This document shows, in pieces, positions 22,184 to 31,398 of a DNA stretch of 34,125 nt (its first letter is position 1; each line of letters starts with the position of its first letter). The DNA comes from Verrucomicrobiota bacterium (lineage in GTDB: Bacteria > Verrucomicrobiota > Verrucomicrobiia > Chthoniobacterales > JAFAMB01). The notes under the pieces are model-generated. The model ran no database searches and had not been told where the DNA came from. It saw only the letters and a program-made list of their open reading frames with translations. The stretch covers positions 1-34,125 of the forward strand of contig JAFBAP010000175.1 in the NCBI GenBank assembly GCA_019247695.1, read 5' to 3'. The translations under genes were made by a program, and so were the position numbers.

Positions 22184-23179
22184 ATGGGTTATTCCTTGGT
22201 TCATTTCCTGCGCCATTTTCCTTGGAAGTACTACCTGTGTGGAGGGTTATTCCGGGCGAATGAACCGATCATCGCCGTGATCCTGTCCCCGGCCCAATCG
22301 CCTGCACTGGTCACCCGCGGGCGGCATGCACTCTGGTACGAGAATGACGTTGCCGTGATGCCTGACCGGCCGCCTTCACCCGAGTCCGGACTGGAGGCCG
22401 GACTTTGCCCAGGACGCAGCTTCAGCGCAAGGCTGCTGGCTCGAGGCCGCGCCAAGAACCCTGCGCGTTACGTGTTGCTGCCCGAACTGGCCGTAAACGA
22501 TTTCTACTGCAACGTGCACAGGGTCGACGGCCTGCGCGAGAGCAGTACCGAGGTGCTGCTGGAAAGTTTGCAGGAGGATCCGCGCCAGGTTTTCGGAGCG
22601 TGGGATGAACCGCGGGCCTTTCGCTGGGCTATCCTCTCCACCGATTTGGAGTTGCCGCACGGGTCCCTCGACCGGCCCCACTCCCAGGTTATGATCGTGG
22701 GTTTGCCGGCCGAATACTGCGAGCGCGTGGAGATCTGGGCTGAACGGCAGAAAGCCTCGCTCGCGGCAATCATACCGCCCGTCCTGGCGTGTTTGAAATG
22801 GTTCTTGGAAACGCTGGCGCCCGTTGCGGAGCCTTGCGTGCTCATGGTGGAACTGGCTCAGGTGACGGTTCTTGCCGTTCTGATGGAGGGCCGGGTCATC
22901 CTCTTGCGCCAATACGCGACTGAAGTGGATTACCTGTTCGAAGATCTGAGCGAGCGCGTGCGTGAGTTCGCCGTCGCACCCGGCCGCATCTACCTCTGGA
23001 GTCTGGGTCCACCCAAACTCCAATTGCCGGATCATTTTTCAGCCACCCGAGTCACTGCGGAGATCATGCGTGAAGCGTCCGGCGGCGTTTTTTTACACCG
23101 GAAAATGGGCGACACGAAAACCGAAACTGAGGAACCGGCGGCCTACCTGTTACACTGGGCTGCCCGACATGTAGCGTGA
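22184..23179 (+). CDS. Unknown protein in the PilM/GspL position
   Basis: The protein is 331 residues and was not recognised as a family. It lacks a signal peptide and clear membrane segments. Segments such as RYVLLPELAVNDFY, VMIVGLPAEYCERVEIW and CVLMVELAQVTVLAVLMEGRVILLRQY alternate like the actin-like fold of PilM or the cytoplasmic part of GspL. No nucleotide-binding motif could be confirmed. The stop overlaps the GTG of the next gene by 4 bp. By position it would link the ATPase and platform to the PilN/O-like proteins. Confidence 0.6.
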   Translation: MGYSLVHFLRHFPWKYYLCGGLFRANEPIIAVILSPAQSPALVTRGRHALWYENDVAVMPDRPPSPESGLEAGLCPGRSFSARLLARGRAKNPARYVLLPELAVNDFYCNVHRVDGLRESSTEVLLESLQEDPRQVFGAWDEPRAFRWAILSTDLELPHGSLDRPHSQVMIVGLPAEYCERVEIWAERQKASLAAIIPPVLACLKWFLETLAPVAEPCVLMVELAQVTVLAVLMEGRVILLRQYATEVDYLFEDLSERVREFAVAPGRIYLWSLGPPKLQLPDHFSATRVTAEIMREASGGVFLHRKMGDTKTETEEPAAYLLHWAARHVA

Positions 23180-23823
23180 AAAACCTGTTTGTCTCTCCGG
23201 AACGCGTCGCCGTGCAGAACTATCGCACCGGCCTCCCTTTTCGGGTGGCCGCCGCGATAATTCTCGCCGGCTTGGTTTTACAGGCGCCAATGCTCCTGAG
23301 CAGCGTCCTGACGTGGAGGCGTTACCAGCGTGCCCAGGACCGGCGTGAAATGCTGCGGGCCGAAACCGCGAACTTTCAGGCGCAACTCGTGCCGCTTCAG
23401 GAAACCAAGCGCAAGCTGCAGCAGATCCACCAGTGGGAACCGATCTTCAAGGCGCGCCTGCCGGTCAGCGCCATCCTTGCCGCCGTGGAAAAGTCGATCC
23501 CGGACCAGGCCGTCCTCGGATCAGTCTCGATCGAGGCCGACCAGTTCGACCGCGTTCCCGTAACCGGCGGCGTTTACCGTGTCCCGACCAACTACCGATT
23601 GGTTTTGCAAGGCGAAACGCGCCCGGAGCAGGGTGAAGCCGTCCAGGTCTTCAGCGAAACGCTGTTGCGCCGCCTGCCGCCCGGTTCCGAGGAAATCCGC
23701 AACGACCGGCAACCGAGGGCAGCCGGAAATTATAACTCGTTCGTCCTTCAGTACTCGATCAAACCGAATGGAAACTACTTTGGCATGGGCGTACAGCGAC
23801 TCGCCGATCCGGACCCGCTCTAG
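23176..23823 (+). CDS. PilN-like bitopic inner-membrane protein
   Basis: The protein is 215 residues. A short cytoplasmic N-terminus is followed by one membrane segment (about 22-42, VAAAIILAGLVLQAPML), a coiled coil (about 48-90, RAETANFQAQLVPLQETKRKLQQ) and a periplasmic alpha/beta domain (about 95-215, SAILAAVEKSIPDQAVLGSVSIE). The architecture matches PilN or the periplasmic half of GspL. The start is GTG at 23176 within the 4-bp overlap. Assignment rests on topology and gene order. Confidence 0.7.
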   Translation: MKNLFVSPERVAVQNYRTGLPFRVAAAIILAGLVLQAPMLLSSVLTWRRYQRAQDRREMLRAETANFQAQLVPLQETKRKLQQIHQWEPIFKARLPVSAILAAVEKSIPDQAVLGSVSIEADQFDRVPVTGGVYRVPTNYRLVLQGETRPEQGEAVQVFSETLLRRLPPGSEEIRNDRQPRAAGNYNSFVLQYSIKPNGNYFGMGVQRLADPDPL

Positions 23824-23835
23824 GACCCCTTTTTC

Positions 23836-24405
23836 ATGAGGCCCGCGTTCAATTTCATCGCCCTCGCCAGTCTCGGCGTCGGCGCGATTCTCTGCACGGA
23901 AAATGCCTTGCTGCAGCATGGGCGGTATGAAGTCGAGGAGCTCGAACGGCAAAACGCCCTGTCCGAGCAGGGTAACCGGCGGTTGGCTGACGAAGGTAAG
24001 GCCTTGCAGGCCAACCGGTCGCGCATTGAAGCCCTCTACCTGCGGTTGAAAGATTCCTTGGCGGGCCTGCACAGCTCTCCCGGCGGCAGCAATCGGCCCG
24101 CCGCTCGTCCGGAAGACCCGGTTGAGCAAGGGACGCGCGTCGTTCAGCAGCTCAATGACGCCGGTGTGATCACCCAGCAGGGCCGGACGATGCCCGGTGA
24201 AATGGCGCAGATCCATGAAGCCGGCGCATCCCGGCTCGAGCTTCACCGGCTGATTCCGTTACTGACCGAACAGGAAAACTCGAATGCTTTCCTTTTTCTC
24301 GATCGCATCATGCTGACCCGCCCCGCATCGGTTCCGCCCTTTTCGTCTGAACCGATCTACCTGGATGCCCGGTTCACGGTCCGCTTAATGACTGCCAAGC
24401 AATGA
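23836..24405 (+). CDS. PilO-like bitopic inner-membrane protein
   Basis: The protein is 189 residues: one N-terminal membrane segment (about 5-23), a coiled coil (about 30-75, VEELERQNALSEQGNRRLAD), a Pro/Gly-rich linker and a periplasmic domain (about 125-189). The layout is the same as that of the preceding gene, as expected for the PilN/PilO or GspL/GspM pair, which heterodimerise. The stop overlaps the next ATG by 4 bp. Family match is by topology and gene order only. Confidence 0.68.
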   Translation: MRPAFNFIALASLGVGAILCTENALLQHGRYEVEELERQNALSEQGNRRLADEGKALQANRSRIEALYLRLKDSLAGLHSSPGGSNRPAARPEDPVEQGTRVVQQLNDAGVITQQGRTMPGEMAQIHEAGASRLELHRLIPLLTEQENSNAFLFLDRIMLTRPASVPPFSSEPIYLDARFTVRLMTAKQ

Positions 24406-24989
24406 TGAAGGCCGTTTCTACCTCCGCGGTGTGGCTGCTGTGGGTTTTTTCTGGAATAGCCTTGGCCGGCGATCCGATGCAACTGCCCGAATTGTACCTG
24501 TTTCACTACCAGCCGGCGAAACGGGATCCATTTATCAGTGCAAATGCCGCCCGCACGCTGGTTTCCGGAGAACCGCGGGTTGAGGGCGTTGTTTCCGGAC
24601 GCATCCTGGAGCAGTACCTGCAAACCCTGTCGCGGCTGATCCAGAAAGAACTGTTCGTCGAAGGCGTCAGTATCAGTGACGATCAGGCCAAGGCGGTCGC
24701 ACTGATTAACGGCGTCGAATTTCGCATGGGAGACAGCCTGCCCGTGCCGGCCCAGCCGGAACAGATCAGCCAACTCGAGGCGCTGTCGCGAACTTACGGG
24801 TTGCCGCTCCGGCGCGGCGGGCAGCCGTCCGACAGCGTGCTTTTCGAGGTCGGTCAGATCAAGGCGACCGGGGTTTGTATCGTGTTACCCGGTTTCAAGA
24901 CGACCCTCTGCGAAATTCCTTTCGAAGGCGACAATATCCCTAACCAAGTTCAACTCGAACGGAGGCGCTCAAGCTCAAACAATCGATGA
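24402..24989 (+). CDS. PilP/GspC-like periplasmic protein
   Basis: The protein is 195 residues with a signal peptide ending near GIALAG (about 23). No lipobox Cys is seen, unlike classical PilP. The sequence KRDPFIS after the signal resembles the RDPF motif common at the start of PilP and GspC-like domains. By analogy it would connect the inner-membrane complex to the secretin encoded just downstream. It overlaps both neighbours by 4 bp. Confidence 0.65.
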   Translation: MMKAVSTSAVWLLWVFSGIALAGDPMQLPELYLFHYQPAKRDPFISANAARTLVSGEPRVEGVVSGRILEQYLQTLSRLIQKELFVEGVSISDDQAKAVALINGVEFRMGDSLPVPAQPEQISQLEALSRTYGLPLRRGGQPSDSVLFEVGQIKATGVCIVLPGFKTTLCEIPFEGDNIPNQVQLERRRSSSNNR

Positions 24990-26719
24990 ACCGCACCCTT
25001 CTGCTCCTCCTGCCGTTCTTCACGGCCAATGCCCTTCGGAGTCAAACCGTTTCACCGCCCGAGCCGCCTCCGATGCTGCCGGCGGCAAGCGCCAGCCCGT
25101 CCCCGGCGGTGACCCCTGCACCCGGCGGCGGCGTGGAAACGGGCGGCCAGGATAGCGTCGTCGATGAGATCGAACGGTTGCTCCGGGAACGCGAAAGCGC
25201 GCAGGCGGCCGCCGCCGCCCGCCTGCCTCCCGATCGGCCGCGTACCCACCGTTTCACTAACCAGCCGTTGTCGCGGGTCTTGCGTATCCTGGCCGAACAG
25301 GCGGAGATCAACTACATCGAACCTAATTTCACCAGCGAGGAACGCATCTCCGTGACGCTGAACAACCTGACCCCGCTGCAGGCGTTCTATGAGATCGCCC
25401 AATCCCGAGGGTTCCAGGTGGTTGCCGACGGCCGGAAGTACACCCTGCGCCGTTCGGATGTGGAGTCGCCAAGTTTCTACCTGACCCGGCGTTACCCCAT
25501 CAGAAATCAACCGGCGGAATTTTTGCTGCAGCCGGTCGCCAACCTCCTCGGCATTAAGGTGGCGGCTGCAACCGACCAGTTCCCGGCATACCCGAAACCG
25601 GCCAACAATAACGTGACGCCTGACGCGTTTTCTACAGGTTCGGGAGTGACCGGAACCGGTTCCGACCAAAGCCGGCCGCGTTATCAACCGGGTGTGCCTT
25701 TTGATGCGCCGCTGTCCACCGGCGGCTTTTCCCGGGACACTCAAAGCGCTATCTTCATCGAGCGAAGCAGCAACTCTCTCGTGGTTCGAACCACGTTTGA
25801 GCAACAGGAGGCGGTTGCCGCTGAGATCAGGCGGCTCGACCGGCGTGAACAGCAAATCCTGATCAAAACCTACGTCGTGGAGGTCACCGACACTAATGGG
25901 ATCGGCGGCGGCATCGACTGGTCACAGACGCTCGGTCTGGCGCCGGATCAGGGAGCGAAATTCTCGCTTACCGGCAACGTCGGTACCCCCTCCGGGCAAA
26001 CCATCACCGGGCGCTTGAACCCGGGTGCGTTCTTCACCAACGGGCTCGTCCTGAACCTTTCTGACGTCCAGATCGTCTTGCGGGCGCTGAAGCAGCGGGG
26101 ACGCGTCAAGAGCAGTAATTCCCCCATGACCGTCGCCAAGAGCGGGATGCCGGTCACGATCCGTTCGGACACCAAACAAACCATCTTCCTGCAGACGCCC
26201 GGGACCAACAACTACGGGCCCAGCACCACCCCGTATACGTTTACGACCGGCCTGACCATCGACGTAGTCGCCCGCATCCTGGAAGGCGGCCTTATCGACC
26301 TTAACCTGAATCCGACCCTTTCGAGCACGATTGGCACCAGTGACGCGCAGCCTGGCACGACTACCCAGGTGCCGGTCATTTCGACGCGGAGCACGACGGC
26401 AAACGTCACGGTAAAAAGCGGCCAGGCGGCCGTCATCGGCGGCATCCTCCAGGATACCGCCAGTTTTAATGCCAACGGTATCCCCGGGCTCGCCAGGATC
26501 CCCATCGTCGGTTACCTCTTCAAGTCACACATCAGGTCTAACCAAAGAACCAACCTGATCGTCATCGTCTGCCCGATTATCGTGCCGGCCGCGTTGCACC
26601 GCCAGGATCGGGTCGGTGAAAGCGAGCGCAAAATCGTGACCGACGCGTACGATCTGCCCGGGGAGCCGCCACCGTTGCTCCAGGGGACCGCCGATAAGCA
26701 ATTGCCGGCCGAGCGGTGA
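24986..26719 (+). CDS. Secretin (GspD/PilQ type)
   Basis: A 577-residue outer-membrane channel protein with a signal peptide (about 1-20). A Pro/Ala-rich stretch follows, then an N0/STN-like domain (about 95-155, RVLRILAEQAEINYIEPNF ... TPLQAFYEIAQ) and one N1-type domain (about 160-285, with SSNSLVVRTTFEQQEAV). The secretin core (about 290-550) includes QILIKTYVVEVTD, GGGIDWSQTLG, VKSSNSPMTVAKSG, VPVISTRSTTANVTVKSG and GLARIPIVGYLFK. Only one N1-like module is seen, fewer than in typical GspD. It resembles the secretin of the Akkermansia pilus locus (from memory). Confidence 0.92.
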   Translation: MNRTLLLLLPFFTANALRSQTVSPPEPPPMLPAASASPSPAVTPAPGGGVETGGQDSVVDEIERLLRERESAQAAAAARLPPDRPRTHRFTNQPLSRVLRILAEQAEINYIEPNFTSEERISVTLNNLTPLQAFYEIAQSRGFQVVADGRKYTLRRSDVESPSFYLTRRYPIRNQPAEFLLQPVANLLGIKVAAATDQFPAYPKPANNNVTPDAFSTGSGVTGTGSDQSRPRYQPGVPFDAPLSTGGFSRDTQSAIFIERSSNSLVVRTTFEQQEAVAAEIRRLDRREQQILIKTYVVEVTDTNGIGGGIDWSQTLGLAPDQGAKFSLTGNVGTPSGQTITGRLNPGAFFTNGLVLNLSDVQIVLRALKQRGRVKSSNSPMTVAKSGMPVTIRSDTKQTIFLQTPGTNNYGPSTTPYTFTTGLTIDVVARILEGGLIDLNLNPTLSSTIGTSDAQPGTTTQVPVISTRSTTANVTVKSGQAAVIGGILQDTASFNANGIPGLARIPIVGYLFKSHIRSNQRTNLIVIVCPIIVPAALHRQDRVGESERKIVTDAYDLPGEPPPLLQGTADKQLPAER

Positions 26720-26737
26720 CCATGGCGATGACCTGAA

Positions 26738-27184
26738 ATGCAATGGCGTGAAAAAGGCTTCTCGCTGGTGGAAGTGCTGGCCTCGGTGCTGGTGCTGGCG
26801 TCGGCTTCCGTGGCCATCACGGCCGGGTGGCGTTTGGCCGATTACAAGGAGTTGGCCATGCGCCTGGATGACCGCGCCGGACGCCTCCTCCGCGAGTGTT
26901 ACGAGATGCAAACGTTCGCCCCGGCGGAGAGTAAGCCGTTCAAGGCCGCCGGTACTCCTAACAACCAGTCGCTGGTGCAGGGATTCCTTTACCATCCCCG
27001 GGCGCAGCCGAGCGACCCCGCACAGGATCGCGGCACTTACCTCGACGTGGTGCCTTACACCATTTCCATTAGCCCAGACGGAAAATCGATGGAACTTCGC
27101 TACGAGTTACCCGGCTTCGGCCGGATCCGTCAGCAAAGCATGCGCCGGTCCGCCGGCTTCAACCCGCAGCCGCTTGATCCTTGA
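26738..27184 (+). CDS. Pseudopilin, GspI/H-like
   Basis: A 148-residue protein with a class III signal: MQWREKG cleaved before FSLVEVLASVLVLASASV. The cleavage Gly is residue 7 and the +5 Glu is residue 12. The short globular part fits a minor pseudopilin of the I type. It is 18 bp after the secretin gene and 6 bp before the next pseudopilin. Confidence 0.85.
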   Translation: MQWREKGFSLVEVLASVLVLASASVAITAGWRLADYKELAMRLDDRAGRLLRECYEMQTFAPAESKPFKAAGTPNNQSLVQGFLYHPRAQPSDPAQDRGTYLDVVPYTISISPDGKSMELRYELPGFGRIRQQSMRRSAGFNPQPLDP

Positions 27185-27190
27185 ATCACG

Positions 27191-27748
27191 ATGGATCATC
27201 CGCGCCCCACTACCGCCGCTCCTGCTGCTGAACGTGCTTTCACGCTGGTAGAATTGTTAGCTGCCCTGGGAGCGATGGTCGTCGTTCTCGGGGCCGCAAC
27301 CGGTTTCCTGCTGACCGCACTCCTCCGTGAAAACGCCGTGCTCGAGGCGGAGCGTCTCGAAGCGATGCACGACGATTTGGCCCAGATTATGGTCCGGACC
27401 GTCAAAACCGCGGCCGCGTTCCAGATCTATACGGACAAATCCCAATATCATCCGGGCCGGTCGGAGAACGGCGTGCGTACCGGTAACTTCCTGGTATGCG
27501 TGAGGACAGACGCGGACGGCACGCAGACCGAATCTGATTTCGAGTTGTCGGGCCAGGGGATCATTTACACAAAAACGGTCGCTGCCGGTACCGCGACGAC
27601 CAAGACCTATGCGAACGCACGGATCCCGGCCGGGTCCGTCAACCTTTTTAACACAGACCTCGGGATGGTGCAGGCAGCCTGGGAGGTGCAAACCCGGCAG
27701 GATCTGGTCCCTTTCCACGTCTGCGCGATGCCCCTGGTCATGCGTTAA
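27191..27748 (+). CDS. Pseudopilin, GspJ-like, with Ala at the cleavage site
   Basis: The protein is 185 residues with a prepilin-like N-terminus: AAERA then FTLVELLAALGAMVVVLG. The +5 Glu is residue 21. The residue before the cut is A16 instead of the usual Gly. Ala is tolerated by some prepilin peptidases, so processing is still likely. Size and place fit the J-type minor pseudopilin. Confidence 0.82.
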   Translation: MDHPRPTTAAPAAERAFTLVELLAALGAMVVVLGAATGFLLTALLRENAVLEAERLEAMHDDLAQIMVRTVKTAAAFQIYTDKSQYHPGRSENGVRTGNFLVCVRTDADGTQTESDFELSGQGIIYTKTVAAGTATTKTYANARIPAGSVNLFNTDLGMVQAAWEVQTRQDLVPFHVCAMPLVMR

Positions 27749-27760
27749 AAATCAGCAATC

Positions 27761-29194
27761 ATGCTCAAGCGACGGCAACAACAGGGTTCAGTGTTCATCT
27801 ACGTCATCGGCGCGGTCGCGATCGCTTCGCTGGTTGCCGCAGGTTATTTGCTTATTGTGGATAACGGCCGGGAAAGGTCCGCCCGCGAAGCTGACTCGGC
27901 CGCCCAGGAAATCGATCTCGAGGAAGGCATCCTGGCCATTAAGGAAGCAGTCGAGCAACAAGCGTTGGCGACCGCGCAAATCGACTTGGCAGCCAGCCTT
28001 TCGTCCGCTTCCGCCGGGACCGGTTTGCCGGCGACCTTTGATCTGCAAACGACCGACGGTGCGACGGGCCTCGTCACGCTGGCGAACTTTGCCGATAGTT
28101 CCTTTCTGCACCGCGCCGCCTCGTTGATGATGTCCGGTGACCCCTTCCTGAGCGCTCGCGCCGATATCCGGACCCTGAGCCTGCGGGCAAAAACCGCTCA
28201 GGCCTACCTCCAACCCGCACGCACCTCGAACAAGCAGGTGATGGAAAATCCCGAGATTGATTTGAGGCAGATCCCCCTTTCCGAGTTCACCGTCTACGCC
28301 GCAGCCGGGAGCGTGCAGTTAACTTCACGAACCTTTGCTTCCGGCAGCATCGGACGGGTCTACGCGCGGGGTGACCTTCAGATAACCGGTTTACTGAACT
28401 CAATCTGTCCCGTGGTTAGTGGCGGTCAGGTGAAATTGGCGGACGGTGCCGAGCTTGATCTGCAACCGCCGGGTACGGCGGTTCCGGCCGTCAGATTGTC
28501 CGGCGGTTTTGATAGCGGCAACGCGGACTTTCTGGCGATGGCGAGGACCGAACTGAATTCCCAGGTCATCACCCGCCAGGTTCTCCCCCTCAACGCCGGC
28601 GTGACCCCGATCCTTTATCAAGGTCAAGGCGCCGGTGCCGCTACCGGCGGTGGCTCCGGTGGCGGTACACGTAACAACAACCCGGGGGTTAACTTGACGG
28701 CATTCGAGGAAAGTTGTGCCGTGCAGGTCGCCGTCAGCCGTCAGGCCGGTCCGAAGCCCTCAGGCGGCGCCGCGTCAACGTCTTGGGTGGTAAACGTCAC
28801 CGGCCTGGATAACTCCGGTTCGGAAGTGCGGCCCGGGATCGTGGCCTCGACGCAAGGCCGCCCGTTTGCAGCCGCTGCTCATGACGGTGTGACGGTCCTT
28901 GCGTTTGATTATGCCGCCATCGGCCGCCAGCCCGCACCGCACGCGATCAGTATCCGGATCTACAACGGCGCCGCCTTGGACCCGAATGCGCTGGTGCTGG
29001 TGCGGGGCGCTGACCGGCTCGGCGGCGACTTGTCCATCGTCAGCCCGCACCCGATGATGATCTCGGGCGACTTCAATACCCAACCGGTCGGCGGCGTTGT
29101 CCCGGCGGTTTCTCTGGTGACTTCACAAGGTGTGCAAATCGAGGGCAGCGCGGACGCACTTTGGGCCCGCCAGACCTTTGGGGCCGCCCGTTAG
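27761..29194 (+). CDS. GspK/PilX-like minor pseudopilin
   Basis: The protein is 477 residues. The N-terminus RRQQQGSVFIYVIGAVAIASLVAAGYLL looks like a prepilin segment with Gly at residue 9 and no Glu at +5, which is usual for the K-type subunit. The remainder is a large periplasmic domain containing a Gly/Asn-rich low-complexity stretch (about 290-315, GGGSGGGTRNNN). It is larger than most GspK proteins (about 320 residues). No known domain was recognised beyond the N-terminus. It is 12 bp from both neighbours. Confidence 0.7.
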   Translation: MLKRRQQQGSVFIYVIGAVAIASLVAAGYLLIVDNGRERSAREADSAAQEIDLEEGILAIKEAVEQQALATAQIDLAASLSSASAGTGLPATFDLQTTDGATGLVTLANFADSSFLHRAASLMMSGDPFLSARADIRTLSLRAKTAQAYLQPARTSNKQVMENPEIDLRQIPLSEFTVYAAAGSVQLTSRTFASGSIGRVYARGDLQITGLLNSICPVVSGGQVKLADGAELDLQPPGTAVPAVRLSGGFDSGNADFLAMARTELNSQVITRQVLPLNAGVTPILYQGQGAGAATGGGSGGGTRNNNPGVNLTAFEESCAVQVAVSRQAGPKPSGGAASTSWVVNVTGLDNSGSEVRPGIVASTQGRPFAAAAHDGVTVLAFDYAAIGRQPAPHAISIRIYNGAALDPNALVLVRGADRLGGDLSIVSPHPMMISGDFNTQPVGGVVPAVSLVTSQGVQIEGSADALWARQTFGAAR

Positions 29195-29206
29195 TTTAGG
29201 TTTCCC

Positions 29207-31381
29207 ATGCATCCCCACGCTGACTCGAAGGTAGCGAGCGCAATCGGACTCCGCCTGGACCGTGGTGCGTTCGCCGAATGTAACCGCTCCCTGCTGAAAC
29301 ACCTTGCAGCCGTCATGGGCGTGAAGGTTGGCGAGTTCGGATCAATTTATCCAAACGGCGGCGAACAAAGTGATGCAAACGGGCAATTGCCGTCCATCTG
29401 GCAGCAGGATAGCGTCCTTGAAACCTATTGCCGCCAGGTTGACCTGGATCTCAGTTCGTTCCTCAGCAAAATCGTACGCGAATACCCGGTACCGGCTTTC
29501 AACCCGACGATCCTCGGCCTTTCCCCGGCCGACCTTATCATTCCGCCGCTGGCCATTCCCTTGATGCCGGTGGCGTCGCGCAACGGCGAAATTACCGTGG
29601 TTTCCTGGGTTCCGGGGCTGAACCGGTTGCTCGGGACCCCGGTTGCCGGGGTTCTCAACGCCTTCTGGGGGGTGACCAGCATCCATGCCCTTTGGTGTGA
29701 GCCCGCCCATTTGCGAGAGGCGCTCCGGATTTCGGCGCCGCGCCTTCTGATGAATGCCGGAATGGAACCCGTCCGGGAAATCCGCAATGGCGGTATTCCC
29801 TGGGTCGACCTCGATTGTATTCCGCCCAGTGAAAAGACCAACCAGTGGTTCAGCCCGCTGCTGCAACGCAAGTACGGCGCCGCGCCCCTCTACCTTGGCA
29901 AACGCGTCCTGACGCTTGGGGTTCCCAGGCTGCTGGATGCGAGGGTAAAAGCTGAAATCGAGGGCTCGCTCCGGCACCGGTTGACCATCCAGCAGGTGTT
30001 AGTCGACGAAGGTGCCCTGCAACGTTTTATCAGCGCCTCGGAGAGCCGCGCCATCAACACCAGCGGCATGGTTCAATCCATGCTCAACCTCGAGCGCACG
30101 GGGCGCAATGCGGAAACGCTCGAGGTGATCCAGGCCGAACGCCTTCACCAGGTGCTGCCCCGGGGGCGGGACGATGAACAGGCCGTGATCAAGTTTGTCC
30201 ACTCCATCCTCTACAAAGCCATCGACATGGGCGCCAGCGACATCATGTTCCAGGAGTTTCCCTCCAAGCTCCGCGTCCGCTACAAGGTAGACGGCGATTG
30301 GTTTGATGAGACCGGCGATTTTCCCGGTCACGTTGCCAAACAGGTGATCTCGCGTCTAAAGGTCATCTCGGGGCTCGAGATCCAGTACGTGCGCCTGCCG
30401 CAGGACGGTGCTTTTCCGATCAAAATCGGCGATCAACGCTACGATTTTCGGGTCAACACTTCCTACCAGGCCCAGGGTGAGCAAGCCGTCCTGCGGCTCC
30501 AACGCGACCAGCGAAATCTCAAATCGCTCGCGGAATTAGGCATGCCCGAGCGTTACATCAAAGCCGTTGATGAAATCATGAACGGCGACCACGGCTTGCT
30601 GATTCTTTGCGGGCCCACCGGTTCGGGCAAGAGCACCACGATTTACAGCATCCTGCGCTCGCTGGACGCAGTCAAAAATAACGTGCTGACGGCCGAATCA
30701 CCGATCGAAGTTTACCTCGAGAACATCAGCCAGACGCAGATCGACGAGGACGGCCCTTACACCTACGCGGCCTGGGCGCGTGGAATCCTGCGCCAGGCAC
30801 CGGATGTAGTCATGATGGGCGAGATTCGGGATGAAGAGAGCGTGGAGGCCCTTATGCGGCTTTCCTCCTCCGGTCACCGCGCCGTTTCGACCCTGCATAC
30901 CAACTCAGCCTGCGAGGTGCCCGACCGCTTCTTCCTGTTTCGGGCTCAGCCCTTCATGGTTGCTGACAGCCTGAAGATGGCCATTTCCCAGCGTTTGGTG
31001 AAAAAGGTCTGTCCCCGATGCTATGAGGAAATGCCGGTTCCGTCCGAGGAACGGCTGCGCCGGCTCGGCATCGATCCGGCGTGGCTGGCCGGTGCCGCCA
31101 CGTTGCGGCGCGGGCGCGGCTGTGATTTCTGCCGCCAGTCGGGGGTGAGCGGTCGCCGGGCCGTGTTCGAGGCGCTGGTGGTCGACGAGGAGGTGCGCAC
31201 TGCCATCCAGGATCGTGCGCCGGCCACCCATTTCCGACGACTCATGGAGGCCAAGGGCGAAATGACCCTGTTCGAACGGGCCGTGCGGGAAGCCGCCTCG
31301 GGCGCCATCGCGCTCGAGGAAGCCTGTAAGTTCCGGGATTTCGCTGCGGAATTGCTCACGAGGCGACCTCCGCGTCTCTAA
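29207..31381 (+). CDS. GspE/PilB-type secretion or pilus assembly ATPase
   Basis: A 724-residue hexameric ATPase. The N-terminal ~300 residues include an MshEN-like segment (GVPRLLDARVKAEIE, LTIQQVLVDEGAL). The core follows: VHSILYKAIDMGASDIMFQE, Walker A GPTGSGKST (469-477), the Asp-box region TAESPIEVYL, the Walker B Glu E539 in VVMMGEIRDEES, and the His box STLHTNS (H564). A four-Cys zinc motif is present at C602, C605, C639 and C642. The usual EDP of the Asp box reads ESP and RQDPD reads RQAPD. It is the last gene of the operon, with 17 bp to the convergent lipase-like gene. No PilT-like retraction ATPase is present. Confidence 0.93.
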   Translation: MHPHADSKVASAIGLRLDRGAFAECNRSLLKHLAAVMGVKVGEFGSIYPNGGEQSDANGQLPSIWQQDSVLETYCRQVDLDLSSFLSKIVREYPVPAFNPTILGLSPADLIIPPLAIPLMPVASRNGEITVVSWVPGLNRLLGTPVAGVLNAFWGVTSIHALWCEPAHLREALRISAPRLLMNAGMEPVREIRNGGIPWVDLDCIPPSEKTNQWFSPLLQRKYGAAPLYLGKRVLTLGVPRLLDARVKAEIEGSLRHRLTIQQVLVDEGALQRFISASESRAINTSGMVQSMLNLERTGRNAETLEVIQAERLHQVLPRGRDDEQAVIKFVHSILYKAIDMGASDIMFQEFPSKLRVRYKVDGDWFDETGDFPGHVAKQVISRLKVISGLEIQYVRLPQDGAFPIKIGDQRYDFRVNTSYQAQGEQAVLRLQRDQRNLKSLAELGMPERYIKAVDEIMNGDHGLLILCGPTGSGKSTTIYSILRSLDAVKNNVLTAESPIEVYLENISQTQIDEDGPYTYAAWARGILRQAPDVVMMGEIRDEESVEALMRLSSSGHRAVSTLHTNSACEVPDRFFLFRAQPFMVADSLKMAISQRLVKKVCPRCYEEMPVPSEERLRRLGIDPAWLAGAATLRRGRGCDFCRQSGVSGRRAVFEALVVDEEVRTAIQDRAPATHFRRLMEAKGEMTLFERAVREAASGAIALEEACKFRDFAAELLTRRPPRL

Positions 31382-31398
31382 CCTTGGTCATACCGCAG

